From Hygrophila difformis (taxonomy: Eukaryota; Streptophyta; Magnoliopsida; Lamiales; Acanthaceae), in contig JAOANR010000014.1 in assembly GCA_030278955.1 (NCBI GenBank), positions 21,206,068 to 21,270,067 of the forward strand: 64,000 nt of DNA, given 5' to 3'. The translations under genes were made by a program, and so were the position numbers. This document shows, in pieces, positions 54,189 to 64,000 of this stretch. Each line of letters starts with the position of its first letter. Positions within the stretch are counted from its first letter, which is position 1. The notes beneath the pieces are model-generated. The model saw only the letters and a list, made by a program, of their open reading frames with translations. It was not told the DNA's origin and searched no databases.

Positions 54189-55215
54189 TATAGGTTAAAT
54201 TCTTCAAAGATGTATTATTAGATGGCATAGTATCTTCAAACATGTGTTATCTACTGCATAATAATAAAATAGATTTGTATCCTTAATCTCTCTCTCTCTC
54301 TCTCTCTCTCTTTATACAGGAAATCAATTGACAGGTTGGGGCCATACCAACAAAGTTGAAAGTGTCAAGTTAGGTGGGAAAAGCTCAGATTCTGAAGACG
54401 AGGACTTTGACACTCACATGCATGCATATGCACGTCGGCAGCATGATCACAGTAAGTGTATTCAAGCTAGGAAATATTGTCAAAGGAGACGCCCATGGGC
54501 CTCAAGATATCTTGATGAACCCTGGGCACTCTTGTCTGCTACCATGAAAGCGGATGGATGCTTCCCTTTCTCGTTGTAGGGACTGTTGAATGTTTAGATT
54601 CTATATTTCTGATGAAATATTTCTTATAAGGTTTGAGGGCCTGAAATTCCTTGATAAGCAGCACAACTAATCAAATGATAAGGTCTGGGAATGTGTTTAT
54701 GACATGATAATATTCCTTTTCCAATAGCATTTTGAATTGTAAGTTGTGAACTTCTCTTATGCGATACACTTGCAGACTTCGATGTAACTTTTCATCTTCC
54801 CTTTGCTTTAAGTTGGTTCTCCTTTTATTTGTTTCCGTATATTTAATGGTGCTTCTCTCTATTTTATGTTGTCCTTTTGTTCATTTATATGTAGAAATTG
54901 AGAAATCAGGATTGTATTCTTCAGTACATTTTTTCTTGTGACAATGTATGATTAATCTTCCGGAGAACAGGGGCTGGATACCAATTTGATGTTAATTGGG
55001 GGTTGATTTCCTTTTATGATATTTAATGGAGAATTAGGCCAATTCATTTATTTGAAAAAAGTTGGCTTCGTTTTTTTTTTTTTTTTCAGGTTATTGATAT
55101 TGGGTTCTTTGTGTGCTTTGATTCATGTCTTTTACTCTTACCAATCATGCCAAGAAGGATATTCATGACCTTATCGATGTCCTATTTTATATACCTACAT
55201 AAACATTATGTTCTA
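54189..55215 (+). pseudogene. Unidentified small gene, copy 3, exon 2 and 3' flank only
   Basis: Begins inside intron 1 (GGTTAAATTCTTCAAAG) without exon 1. A (CT)n tract precedes the acceptor TTTATACAG near 54320. Exon 2 reads NQLTGWGHTNKVESVKLGG and then HAYARRQHDHSKC, so it lacks the stop of copies 1 and 2. It continues to 54579, or splices at the GTAAGT donor near 54453. The 3' flank matches 43910-44560. Confidence 0.55.
54285..54313. repeat. (CT)n microsatellite
   Basis: About 12 CT units in the intron of gene copy 3. Confidence 0.85.
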
Positions 55216-55217
55216 CT

Positions 55218-55456
55218 ATTTTTTACATGCTACGGACCCACGTTTCGCGCAGCCCGATACACATTTTAAATTATTAATAACTCAAGTTCGGTATAAGTAA
55301 AAATTCTAAAAGTTCGATATTTAAATCTACACGATGAGACGAATCTAACAAAATCACACTTGACTATATTTTAATATGTATAACTATGATAAAATTTTAA
55401 ATCAAAGCAAGTGTATGAATAGTAGCACCATTTCAAATGTTGCATGTAGAAAAAAA
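55218..55456. mobile_element. MITE-like element, shorter copy of the 48366 family
   Basis: Shares CTACGGAC, TTAATAACTCAAGTT, TAAAAATTCTAAAAGTTCG, GAGACGAATCTAACA and ATAACTATGATAAA with 48366-49328, without the nested insert. Ends are imperfect. Confidence 0.55.
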
Positions 55457-55459
55457 CAG

Positions 55460-55992
55460 AGGGACTATTACCACATCTCTTCTGCCTACTTTTATGCTCA
55501 TTTGTCTTTTATACTCTCACTTGTTATAATTATCTTATTTTATAGATTTAGGTATTTTGTATTCCAAAAAATTATAAATATATGAAATTTAATTTTAAAA
55601 AAACAATTGAAAATTTTTAATCATTTAAAAATATTTTTTTGATATGTATATTCTCATATTTACTTAAAATTTATCTATTTTCGTACACTTAAAATAAAGA
55701 AAGGAATTTAAAGACATTAAGTTATTAATTATCCTATATAAAATAATTTCTATGCTTTAAAAAATAAACACCTTTAAATATTTTGCATGGGCATCCCTAG
55801 TCCGGACCCATTGCATTTTTGCCAAGGGCATGACCGGACTACGGCCTAGCCTACTTTTTTTACAAAATAGACCAAGCTTATTAATATTTTTATATAATTT
55901 TTTAATAATTTATGAATATAATTATTATTTATTTAATAATTTAATTGGCTTAAATAGATCTCTAAAAGATCTAAAACCTGGCTCATTTTTAA
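55460..55992. repeat. Segmental duplication partner of 50870-51860
   Basis: Collinear with the flank of gene copy 2 but lacking both SINEs there. It carries a degenerate GGCCTAGCCTAC-type MITE (about 55825-56300), which is interrupted by the SINE at 56010. Confidence 0.7.
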
Positions 55993-56009
55993 CAAAAAGG
56001 CTACAAACT

Positions 56010-56206
56010 GGGGTTGGGGACTTACCATAGTGGTCAAGTCCCCCGACTCTCAATCATAGGTTGGGAGTTTGATCCCCATCCGGCCCCAATCCCTCCCCTT
56101 TATCCCCTTTGTAATTTGTGTAGCTTGGGCTCCCACACACCTTTGCCGACACATGAGTGTCACTGTTTACAAAAAAAAAAAAAAAAAACAAAAACAAAAA
56201 CAAAAA
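56010..56206 (+). mobile_element. tRNA-derived SINE with perfect 17-bp TSD
   Basis: The TSD CAAAAAGGCTACAAACT is at 55993-56009 and 56207-56223. The head is GGGGTTGGGGACTTACCATA. The tail has 18 A followed by CAAAAA repeats. This is the best-preserved copy, with the longest tail, so probably the youngest. Confidence 0.92.
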
Positions 56207-56424
56207 CAAAAAGGCTACAAACTAATCCTATAAAAAGTCAACCTTACAAAATTTAAATAGGCATAGGCTGATAGGCCACAAAGCATGCTGTCCTATTCCC
56301 ACCCCTTTGCGAGGCATGTTGCGAAAGCCCAAAGCCCATCATGCTCATTGCTCAATAAACCTCAGAGTAGAGTCGATCAAAAAGGCGTCGGTCCTAGGGC
56401 ATTCTCTGAGTCGACGGAATCGAC

Positions 56425-56869
56425 ATGAGTGATCGCACGAGGAGAAAGCTCCTGCGGGTTGATGGAAAAGTTGCGGTAAAATTTGTGTGTACCATTGTGC
56501 GCGTACGTACGTGTTTTTGGAGGGAAATTAAAGGGGAAAGCGGCTTAAGAAATCAAATTGCAATGAAGGGAGAGGGAGCGGAAGGAAACGCCGTACGTGC
56601 ATTGATGAAAATAAAAGAAGATGATACGATGGTATGGATGCTTGGTCGTCTGATCGCATATTTAGCATATATCAAATTTTTATAGATTTATAATGCCAAA
56701 TTTTTATAATTTTAACTTGTATGCAATTTGAGTTATTAAGGATTAAAAATGTGTAATATGAGTCCGTAACATTTAAAAAGAAACGGAGAAAGCATAAGTA
56801 TATATTAGATGGCATAGTATCTACCTTATTGTGTTATCTACTGCATAACCATACCAACAAAGTTGAAAG
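56425..56869 (+). pseudogene. Unidentified small gene, copy 4, split by a Copia LTR
   Basis: Exon 1 starts MSDRTRRKLLRVDGKVAVKF. Small indels alter the middle, and a deletion removes its end. Intron remnants (GATGGCATAGTATCTAC, GTGTTATCTACTGCATAA) run straight into the exon 2 motif ACCAACAAAGTTGAAAG. The sequence stops at 56869, where the Copia LTR begins. Confidence 0.6.
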
Positions 56870-57884
56870 TGTTGAGTCATGTAGCTTTTGTAGGAAGTTC
56901 ATGACCGATGATTGAACTTAGTGGATAGGACTTCTGGTTGTTCTGTCTTCGTGTTGGGCTGCGCTATGGATTAGAGACCAAAGTACGAGAAGACCCCCAA
57001 CGGCTCTTTTTCCTGAAATGAGGAGAAGTATACTAACGTGTTTTCTTGCAGGAAAAATTCCCCATTTCAGGAATAGAGTTGGTTCTCTAAACCTTGGGAA
57101 ATCCCAACGGCTATTTCCTTAATTAGCAAAATTATTCAAATGTGTCTGTGGGATACTTGGTTTAAGAGAGGGGTTTCTGAAGAATGAAGACAGAGTTACA
57201 ACGTTCCATTTGTACAACATTCAAAATACTCTCGAAGTTCTTCAGAGCGAAAAACAAAAAGCCCTAAGACTGATACGCAGCGTCTGTATGCATCGATTCA
57301 TCCTGTAGCTGCGGAATCAGTGGAATCCTTGGACGAGATTGTGCGAAGCTGTGTTCTTTACACCCTGAGTGAGTCGTCTACCACTTGAAGGGAAGCTGTC
57401 CAAGGAATCTTGGGAATCTGATTGTCATACGGAAGACTGGTGCTCTGAAGTTGTGGTTTCACAGAGATCTTAAAGGGGAACTCAAAGTGGGAAGCTTTGG
57501 GAGGTTGCTATAGGTGGAGTTACCTAGTCGGAAGCTGGGAAGGTTCCAGATCAACCAACCAGTCCCCTGGAAGAACTGGAGTGAAGCCATTGGTTGAGTT
57601 CTACTTGTGTGTATGGTTGTGAACCATGGTTGAACCACATAGTAAAACTCTCTCCTGGATTGGTATCCCCCAGATGTAGGCCAAAGGCCGAACTGGGTCA
57701 ATAACCCTTGTGTCTCCATTTACTCTTTATGCTTGTTACTTGCTTATCTTTCCGCTGTGCATTTGTTTCTGGTTAAGCTTTTTACATTGGTTGTTTGATT
57801 CTGTGTGTTCATTGTGATAGACTGAACCCATTCATTGAACTGTGCATAAAGAGTACATCTTGTGTGTGCTGGGAACCTAACAAG

Positions 57885-57896
57885 TGGTATCAGAGC
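57885..57896 (+). promoter_or_regulatory. Primer binding site, initiator tRNA-Met type
   Basis: TGGTATCAGAGC, two bases after the LTR end. Confidence 0.92.
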
Positions 57897-57929
57897 TACA
57901 CTCTTCCGAGAGAGATCCCTACAACAAGA

Positions 57930-60746
57930 TGAGGCAAAGATGGAACTACACTCAGCCTCCTCTGTTGGATGGCACCAACTTTGCCTTCTGGAAAAACAAG
58001 ATGCGAACCTTCCTCATGTCCATAGATGATTTGGCATGGAATGCTGTGAATGTCAAGTATGTGCCACCCAAAGTGACTGCTGATGGTGTTACCAAGGAGA
58101 AAGCTATCAGTGAATGGAGTGCTACTGAGAAATCTGTCCAACATGAACTCCAAGGCTCTGCACGCCATTTTCAGTGCAGTCACAGATGACCAATACTTCC
58201 TTATCTCCAACTGCACCACTGCCTATGAAGCTTGGGAGATATTGGTGAACTCTCATGAAGGGTCTGCTTCTGTAAGATCTTCTAAACTCATTGTCCTTGA
58301 TGCTCAGTTTCATAAACTCTGCATGGATGAGAATGAATCTGTCAATAGTTTTTTTAGTAGAGTTCGCACTTTAACCAACCAAGCCCAACAACTTGGTAAG
58401 ACCTACTCCACACAGGAGATAGTCACTAAAATTGTAGGTACTCTACCTGAGAGATTCAATGCCAAGATTGCTGCCCTAGAGCTACAAGATAATTTTGCTA
58501 CTATAGATGTGGATGAGTTAATGGGAATTTTGCAATCTTGGGAAATGAGCCATTGCAAGAAGTTCACTGGGAAGTCTGTTTCTTTCAAGGCTGAGACCAA
58601 ATCTCAGACTGTCCCTGCTGCTGAGGACTCAGGCCCCACCTCTGATGATGAGGACCTTGCCTTGCTGTCCAAACAAGTTGCTCGTATCCTCAGAAACAAG
58701 AGATCCAAGGAGTTTGGAAATCGAAGGGGTGAAAGCTCCACCAGCAACAAGCCTGACAAGAGGAGAAGTGACAAACATGCCAAGAAACCCTCTCAGGAAT
58801 CATCTGACTCTAAAGGGACTCAGTGTTTTGAGTGTAAGGGGTATGGCCATGTTCGAGCTGATTGCGCCAATCTCAAGAACAAATCCTCAGGGCATAAGAA
58901 ATCCTACCATGTCATTCTCAGTGATGATGATGAATCCAACTCCAATGAGGGTGAAGATGAGGTCGGGGTAGCTCTTGTCTGTCCCTGGGATGAAGCATTC
59001 GAATCTGAGGCTGAAACAGGTAATTCCTCCTCCAGTGTCAATATTGTTTCTTCTGATGCTGTTGCTTCTTCCTCTTACAGGGATGACAATCAAAGGATTG
59101 AAGCACTTAGCAACATGTATGACGAATCAAACCTCAGATTGGAACAGACACTTGGTGAACTAGAGGGTGCCCTACTTGACCTAACTGTAAGCAGACAGGA
59201 GATTGCATATCTCAACAATGAACTCGATGAGCTGGTTGCCAAGCACTATGTCCAAGGTGAAGAGGCCAGAGAGTATCTGAAACAGCTTAACAAACTCAAG
59301 GATGAACACTTTGAGCAGTGGAGATCTCTCAGAGCTGCTGAAAACAGGAGAGATGAACTGGAGTACCTTGCAGCTCACTTGCAGCCTGCCAATATGGAGT
59401 ACTGTGTCCAGATTGATGAACTCGCAATTGAGCTTGGTGAACATATGACAGCAAAAAGGGAGTTGACAGATCAAGTTGCTGAGCTCACCACCCAACGGGA
59501 CAACTTTCAACTTCAAGTGGTCAATCTCACTGAACAACTTACAGACCTGAAGGTTGTGAATGGGGCTCTCATTGAGCAGGTCACCTCTCTTGGTGATAAC
59601 AAAGTGGAGCTTGAAGAATCTTTTGCCAAACTGACTTCTCAAGTCCAAGAACTCACCTCAAAAGTCACCAAATCTGAAGACTTAGCTAACAGGTTAAACA
59701 AAGGAAAGGACGTTCTTCAAGAAATCCTTTCAGCCTCTAAAGTCCATGGAGATAGGAGAGGAATTGGCTTTGTGAAAGAAAGCAACTCTTCTGCACCTAG
59801 GACTTTTGTCAAAGAAGGGAGTAGCAGTTCTGGCACCTCAGGAAAGGATTCTGACGTCTCTCCAAAACCTGATAAGAGATCCAAATCCAAGAAAGTCAGA
59901 AGAAAGACTCCTCCAGTTGTTCCTCTTGAATATGCCTATTGCAAGTCATATGGTCACAAAACTGAAACCTGTCGGCTACTCTCCAGAGATGCCTTTTCAG
60001 GAAGGCCGATGATCTGGCCCAGCGAAGATATCAAGAGAAAGATATCAAGGAGAGAATGGAAAATCAAATGCAATATGCTGTGCAGCATGGCCTTTCATTC
60101 TACATCCAAGAATGGGAAGAAGACCTGCTGGTATTTCGACAGTGGTTGTTCCAGACACATGACAGGGAACAAGGAGCTTCTAAGTAACTACCATGAAGTT
60201 GATGGAGGATTTGTCATCTTCGGAGATGGCAACAAAGGAAAGGTAGTTGGTCAAGGGTCAATTACCGAAGATGGGTTCTTTGGCCTCAAGACTGTCTACC
60301 ATGTGGAAGGCCTTTGTGCAAACCTCATAAGCATCAGCCACCTCTGTGACAACAAGTTGAAAGTCCTGTTTGATGAAGATAGCTGTGTAGTGCTCGACTC
60401 AAATTACAAGTGCATTACCAAAGGTCTGAGATCTAATAATGACTGTTATATGCTCTCACAATCTTGTCTCCTTGTTGAAAGTACAGGTTCTCTTCAAACC
60501 CAACTGTGGCATGAACGATTGGGTCACCTGAACTTCAAAGACCTAATTAAACTGAGTCGTACTGGAGCTATCAAGGGACTACCCACTCTGAGAAAACCAG
60601 AGGAAAGGATATGTGACAACTGCATGAAGAACAAGCAACATAAAGCCACTCACAAGTCCATTGATCAAAATGGCTCTTCCCAATGCCTTGAACTGGTTCA
60701 TATGGATCTATTTGGACCTACTGATGTAAAGAGCTTGGGAGGTAAG
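57930..60746 (+). pseudogene. Copia gag-protease-integrase start, one frameshift, truncated
   Basis: The ATG at 57930 gives LLDGTNFAFWKNKMRTFLMS. Near 58130-58140, after SEWSATEKS, the frame shifts; the homologous reading continues as NMNSKALHAIFSAV in the frame open to 60803. Next come the gag core (GTLPERFNAKIAALELQ), a zinc knuckle CFECKGYGHVRADC and a long coiled coil (about 59080-59720). A second, imperfect knuckle lacks its first Cys (YCKSYGHKTETC). The Copia protease motif DSGCSRHMTG is intact. The GAG pre-integrase domain is also intact (LWHERLGHLNFKDLIKLS, CDNCMKNKQH). The integrase begins LELVHMDLFGPTDVKSLGG and is cut off by the inserted LTR; the last 19 codons of the open frame are LTR sequence. 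Confidence 0.88.
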
Positions 60747-63328
60747 TGTAACACCCCGGTTTTTGGTCACCCAGGTCGGGATGTCACCGCCACATTTCCC
60801 TAGTAAGACACGGTTTCTCCGAGCTTACTAAAGAGATGCAAGGCTAGGTATTGCAGTATTTAAAAACATTTAAAACATTCAAAATAGCCCATACAATATA
60901 ATTCGAAAATAATACTAGCATAGCGCAGCGGAAATATTTGGTTTAGTACAGTATCGCAGCGGAAAATATAAAAAGGGCCGACATGGCCAAAACACGGGTT
61001 AAACAGGCCCGTTCATAATATAGTCTAAGTACGAAATTTAAAAGCAAAATAAGTGTTCCCCAAAATCCCATGCATGATTCGTGCTCACACATGCTCATTC
61101 CACATATTCTGTAAGGAAAGGAATAAAAATGGTTTTGGTCAGCAAAATTACTGAGTAAGTTAACACATGCATGATCGTAGGGTTTTAAAGCCATAAATTA
61201 AATAATTTAACAAAGCATGATAATAACATAATATTTAATTTCATCTAATCCATATCCAATAGCATAATTTATCTCAGGGCTCTATTTAATGACACATATC
61301 ACATGGTTTAATCATAAAAGCCATAATTTAAATAAAGCATTTAAATAATTTAATTGGACAACAACATAATTTAATCTAATTTAATTTAGTTTAGAATCCC
61401 CATTACATTCCCGATTTTGTATTTCAAAGTTTCACGATAAAATCGCGATGTCAACAAGTTTAGCCGGTAGCCCGGCGGCCGCAACCTCAGCCATACCCAG
61501 TACCACTCCGGAGCCTCGGGAAACCCATACGGATATTCACGAGAGTGTAGGCTCTATATTTTTCCGTTTAGGCAATCCGTATCTCAAGTTTAGCGCGCGG
61601 GGTCACCATCGTCCATTACGGCACGAAGTGAATCGTTAGGGGGCACCCTGCAGAGCACTCACCCCTAATTTTAATTTATCAAGTTTGTAAGGGGATTTAA
61701 TTTTTAAAATCTGACTTCAATTGTATTTATTTAGAAATAATATCTCAAATCGTTTCAACCCTAAAGGTTAATTCCATGTTTCAACAAGATTTCAAGATTT
61801 CGTTTCGGTAAATCACAGTTTACTCTAAAATTCGTCTAAAATCAGATTTAATTTCAAAAATTCCAAAATTTCATATCTGACTCGGAAACATCAAGATCTA
61901 CAACTTTCGTGTTTTAACTTTTCGATCCGAGATACTAAGTAGGTCAAAATCACCAATTTTCGCATAAGAACAAATCTGTCCGAGTTTAATGTATCACAGT
62001 TTAAAGATTTCGAATTCTACCATAGCAATTCAACTCCAAATTTAATGAAATTTGACAGAGATCATCTTAAGATATTTATCTACAACTTTCATGTTTGGCC
62101 AAAGATCTGAAACAGCCTAGATCCTATGTCAAAAACGTGATCAAGATCATTCCTAAGTTCTGTCCAAGATTTCAAGATCTAGATTCAAACAGCTCGGTTT
62201 CGGTGGGTTTTCTCATATCAAATCAACTCCAAAAATTCTCAAAATTTTACAGTAGCTTGATCTAAGTCTTAGGAACGTTTTTTGTGTTTTAAGTTTTTCC
62301 GTTTGAGTTCGTTTTAAGGTTCGGAAAAATTCATCAAATCTGTTGCGTCGGTAGAAAGTAATAGTTGACAGATTTTCGATTTCTTGTTAATCTTTTAGTT
62401 TCGAATGTTTTAATTCATCCCAAGACCATGTAAGAGTTAACTTACTGAGTTTATGAACGTCGGGGATGTCTAATTCGGAGGCGTGGCTTCCAGATCACCG
62501 TTTCTTCTCTCCGTTCGTCGGGTTCTACGATCTAGATCCAATACGGGGTGTAGAAAGAAAAGAACCGAAGTTAGAATCCGTTTTCGGATTGAAACGTGAA
62601 AAGATTTATCGGACTAGAGCTTACCACAACGTTTGGAGATCCTTGGATTTTCGTCCAAAGCTGCTGCCTCCGTTTGGTGCTTTCCGTTGACTCCGAATTT
62701 AGGGTTTCGAACGTATAGAAGGTTGTAGGGTTTTGTAAACTTGTTTGGGGCTCCCAAGGGGCTTATTTATAGATTTCTCAATCCCTAAGGCGTCCAACAT
62801 CTGACCTAAAGGTCTTGGGTCGAGAGATGTTCAACCGAAAGTCGAAAAATCCGCGTTCGGGCGAGAGATTTACGCAACGGGCGAATCTGTCAAGTGGCGC
62901 GGTCGTGGCGCGCTGTTTCCCCTTCCACCGCGCGGCACTCGCCTGGACTTCGGTCCGGGTGGGTCGTGCGATCCGTCGTGCTTTTCCGCCTCTCTTTCGG
63001 GTTTATATCCCTTTATGCTCCCGAATTCCGATTTCCGGGGTATATTCGGGTTTCTACTTTGTCTCTAAATTTTCGCTCGAGTCTAATTGGATGTTTTGGA
63101 CTTGAATCCTCGAGTTCATTAGTGTCGGGTTTCGGTGTACAATTTGTTTACCTTTAATAATTCCTTTTATTTAATTAAATTCCTTTTTAAGTTAAAATCT
63201 CATTTCCTTATCTTTATTTATTTTCTTATTTGCTGGATTCATTTATTTATTTATGGTATTTATTGTAGTTATTATTTATTTATTTAATTATTGTTTTATT
63301 TAATGATGGAAAATGCTCGGGTATTACA
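60747..63328 (-). mobile_element. 3' LTR of a chromovirus (Ty3/Gypsy), 2,582 bp
   Basis: Plus-strand ends TGTAACACCCCGG...GGTATTACA. On the minus strand it starts TGTAATACCCGAGC after a purine tract. A TATA box, CTATAAATAAG, lies at 62762-62772 (minus strand). The 5-bp target copy on the left should be GTAAG (60742-60746). Large LTRs of this kind fit the Tekay/Del branch, in agreement with the chromodomain. The open frames inside are not recognisable genes. Confidence 0.85.
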
Positions 63329-63345
63329 GTCTACCCTCCTTAAGA
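63329..63345 (-). promoter_or_regulatory. Polypurine tract of the chromovirus
   Basis: The minus strand reads TTAAGGAGGGTAGAC directly before the LTR start. Confidence 0.8.
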
Positions 63346-63552
63346 ATCAACTTCGTCCTTGATGTTGTGTTTCGGCTTTTCTCGTGCTAAGGTCTTGTGT
63401 TTGTTTTATTATGCTGTGACTGAACTTAGAATTAAAACTTCTAAGCTGCCTACGTACCCGGTAAAGGGATCAAGCCATAACGTAGTTCAACAATTTACAA
63501 AAGTGCACGGAAAATTAGGTGGTATCACATCCTCTCCCCCTTAAGATTGCAG
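63346..63552 (-). other. Chromovirus 3' untranslated region
   Basis: Short spacer between the pol stop and the polypurine tract. A second purine-rich stretch (AAGGGGGAGAGGATG on the minus strand, near 63527-63541) could be an additional tract. Confidence 0.6.
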
Positions 63553-63999
63553 TTATGTCCCCATAACTGTGTCGGTATCGGTTTGGAACAATGTCGGGTA
63601 TCGTTCTCTCATGTCGGATTCTACTTCCCAAGTTGTCGTCTCACTTTCGTGGTTTGACCAAAGAACCTTGATCATTTTGACGGTTTTGTTCCTCGTTACT
63701 CGTTCCTTAGTATCAAGAATACGCACTGGGACTTCTTCGTAAGTCAAGTCTTCATCGAGCTCAATTATCTCCGGTTGAAGTACATGTGTCGGGTCCGGCA
63801 CATACTTCTTTAGTTGTGAGACATGGAAGACATTATGAACTCGATCAAAGTGTGGCGGTAAAGCCAATCGGTAGGCTAGAGTTCCGACTCGTTCTAGGAT
63901 TTCGTAAGGTCCTATGTATCGAGGACTTAGCTTCCCTCGTTTGCCAAAGCGCATCACCCCCTTCATGGGTGATATCTTTAGCATGACTCTATCTCCCAC
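63553..63999 (-). CDS. Chromovirus pol C-terminus: integrase tail and chromodomain (partial)
   Basis: Open to the right window edge. The integrase C-terminal module shows GDRVMLKISPMKGVMRFGKR and KLSPRYIGPYEILERVG, then VHNVFHVSQLKKYVPDP. A chromodomain-like segment follows (VRILDTKERVTRNKTVKMIK, VLWSNHESETTTWEVESDMR). Chromodomains of plant chromoviruses direct integration to particular chromatin; Tekay-type members carry this non-canonical form. The stop at 63553 is normal for the family (RYPTLF then a short tail). No damage is visible in the part present. Confidence 0.92.
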   Translation of the reverse strand: MGDRVMLKISPMKGVMRFGKRGKLSPRYIGPYEILERVGTLAYRLALPPHFDRVHNVFHVSQLKKYVPDPTHVLQPEIIELDEDLTYEEVPVRILDTKERVTRNKTVKMIKVLWSNHESETTTWEVESDMRERYPTLFQTDTDTVMGT

Positions 64000-64000
64000 T

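Larger units (their letters stand above)
56870..60746 (+). mobile_element. Copia element, plus strand, 3' part displaced by a chromovirus
   Basis: LTR 56870-57882 (1,013 bp, TGTTGAG...CCTAACA), then the PBS and gag to the integrase start. The body stops at 60746 inside integrase, where the 2.6-kb chromovirus LTR begins. The rest of the Copia element should lie beyond the right edge. The target site is exon 2 of gene copy 4. Confidence 0.85.

Noticed and set aside
59181..59648. 155-codon minus-strand ORF opposite the Copia coiled coil
   Set aside because: Arises from the repetitive Glu/Leu codons of the sense strand.
60943..63157. Short ORFs inside the chromovirus LTR
   Set aside because: They are in LTR sequence, have no recognisable domain, and chromovirus LTRs do not normally encode proteins.

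Overview
The window looks like nuclear DNA of a flowering plant, probably a eudicot. It is AT-rich and intron-bearing, and it is packed with plant-type retroelements: Ty1/Copia, Ty3/Gypsy of the Tat and chromovirus lineages, L1-type LINEs, tRNA-derived SINEs and several MITE types. There are no bacterial operons, rRNA genes or true tRNA genes. Host genes survive only as fragments. The species cannot be told from sequence alone.

Layout. 1-2547: 5' end of a minus-strand Copia element with an open gag, initiator-Met PBS and 5' LTR. 2548-11220: low-copy DNA with decayed minus-strand exons of an NDR-type AGC kinase and a Rubicon-homology/PX-type protein, plus duplicated non-coding blocks. 11222-12419: SINE and LINE fragments, one with a 12-bp target site duplication (TSD). 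12968-23346: a tandem Copia array on the minus strand (LTR-body-LTR-body-LTR-partial LTR), flanked as a whole by a 5-bp TSD. 24204-30043: a nearly full-length but broken L1-type LINE on the plus strand. 30200-56869: a host locus with four related copies of an unrecognised small gene, copy 1 being split by a 12.5-kb Tat-lineage Gypsy element (30954-43433). The spacers hold a long-TIR MULE-like element, hAT and Tourist-like MITEs, SINEs and tiny poly(A) retroposons. 56870-60746: a plus-strand Copia element inside gene copy 4, itself cut by the 2.6-kb LTR of a minus-strand chromovirus (60747 to the right edge).

The most interesting object is the Tat-lineage Gypsy element. Its two 661-bp LTRs read as identical and it has a perfect TSD, so it is young. 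Gag-protease and RT/RNase H/integrase lie in two intact minus-strand ORFs that overlap by four bases (ATGA). The 4.4 kb between pol and the 3' LTR carries, on the opposite strand, a complete four-exon gene predicted to encode a 995-residue protein with a plant mobile domain and a coiled coil. A second short antisense ORF lies behind its own TATA box. The antisense orientation explains how introns can persist in a retroelement.

Many insertions can be checked inside the window, because duplicated paralogous segments preserve empty sites for two SINEs and one hAT element. All functional statements rest on motif recognition by eye; no database search was run.
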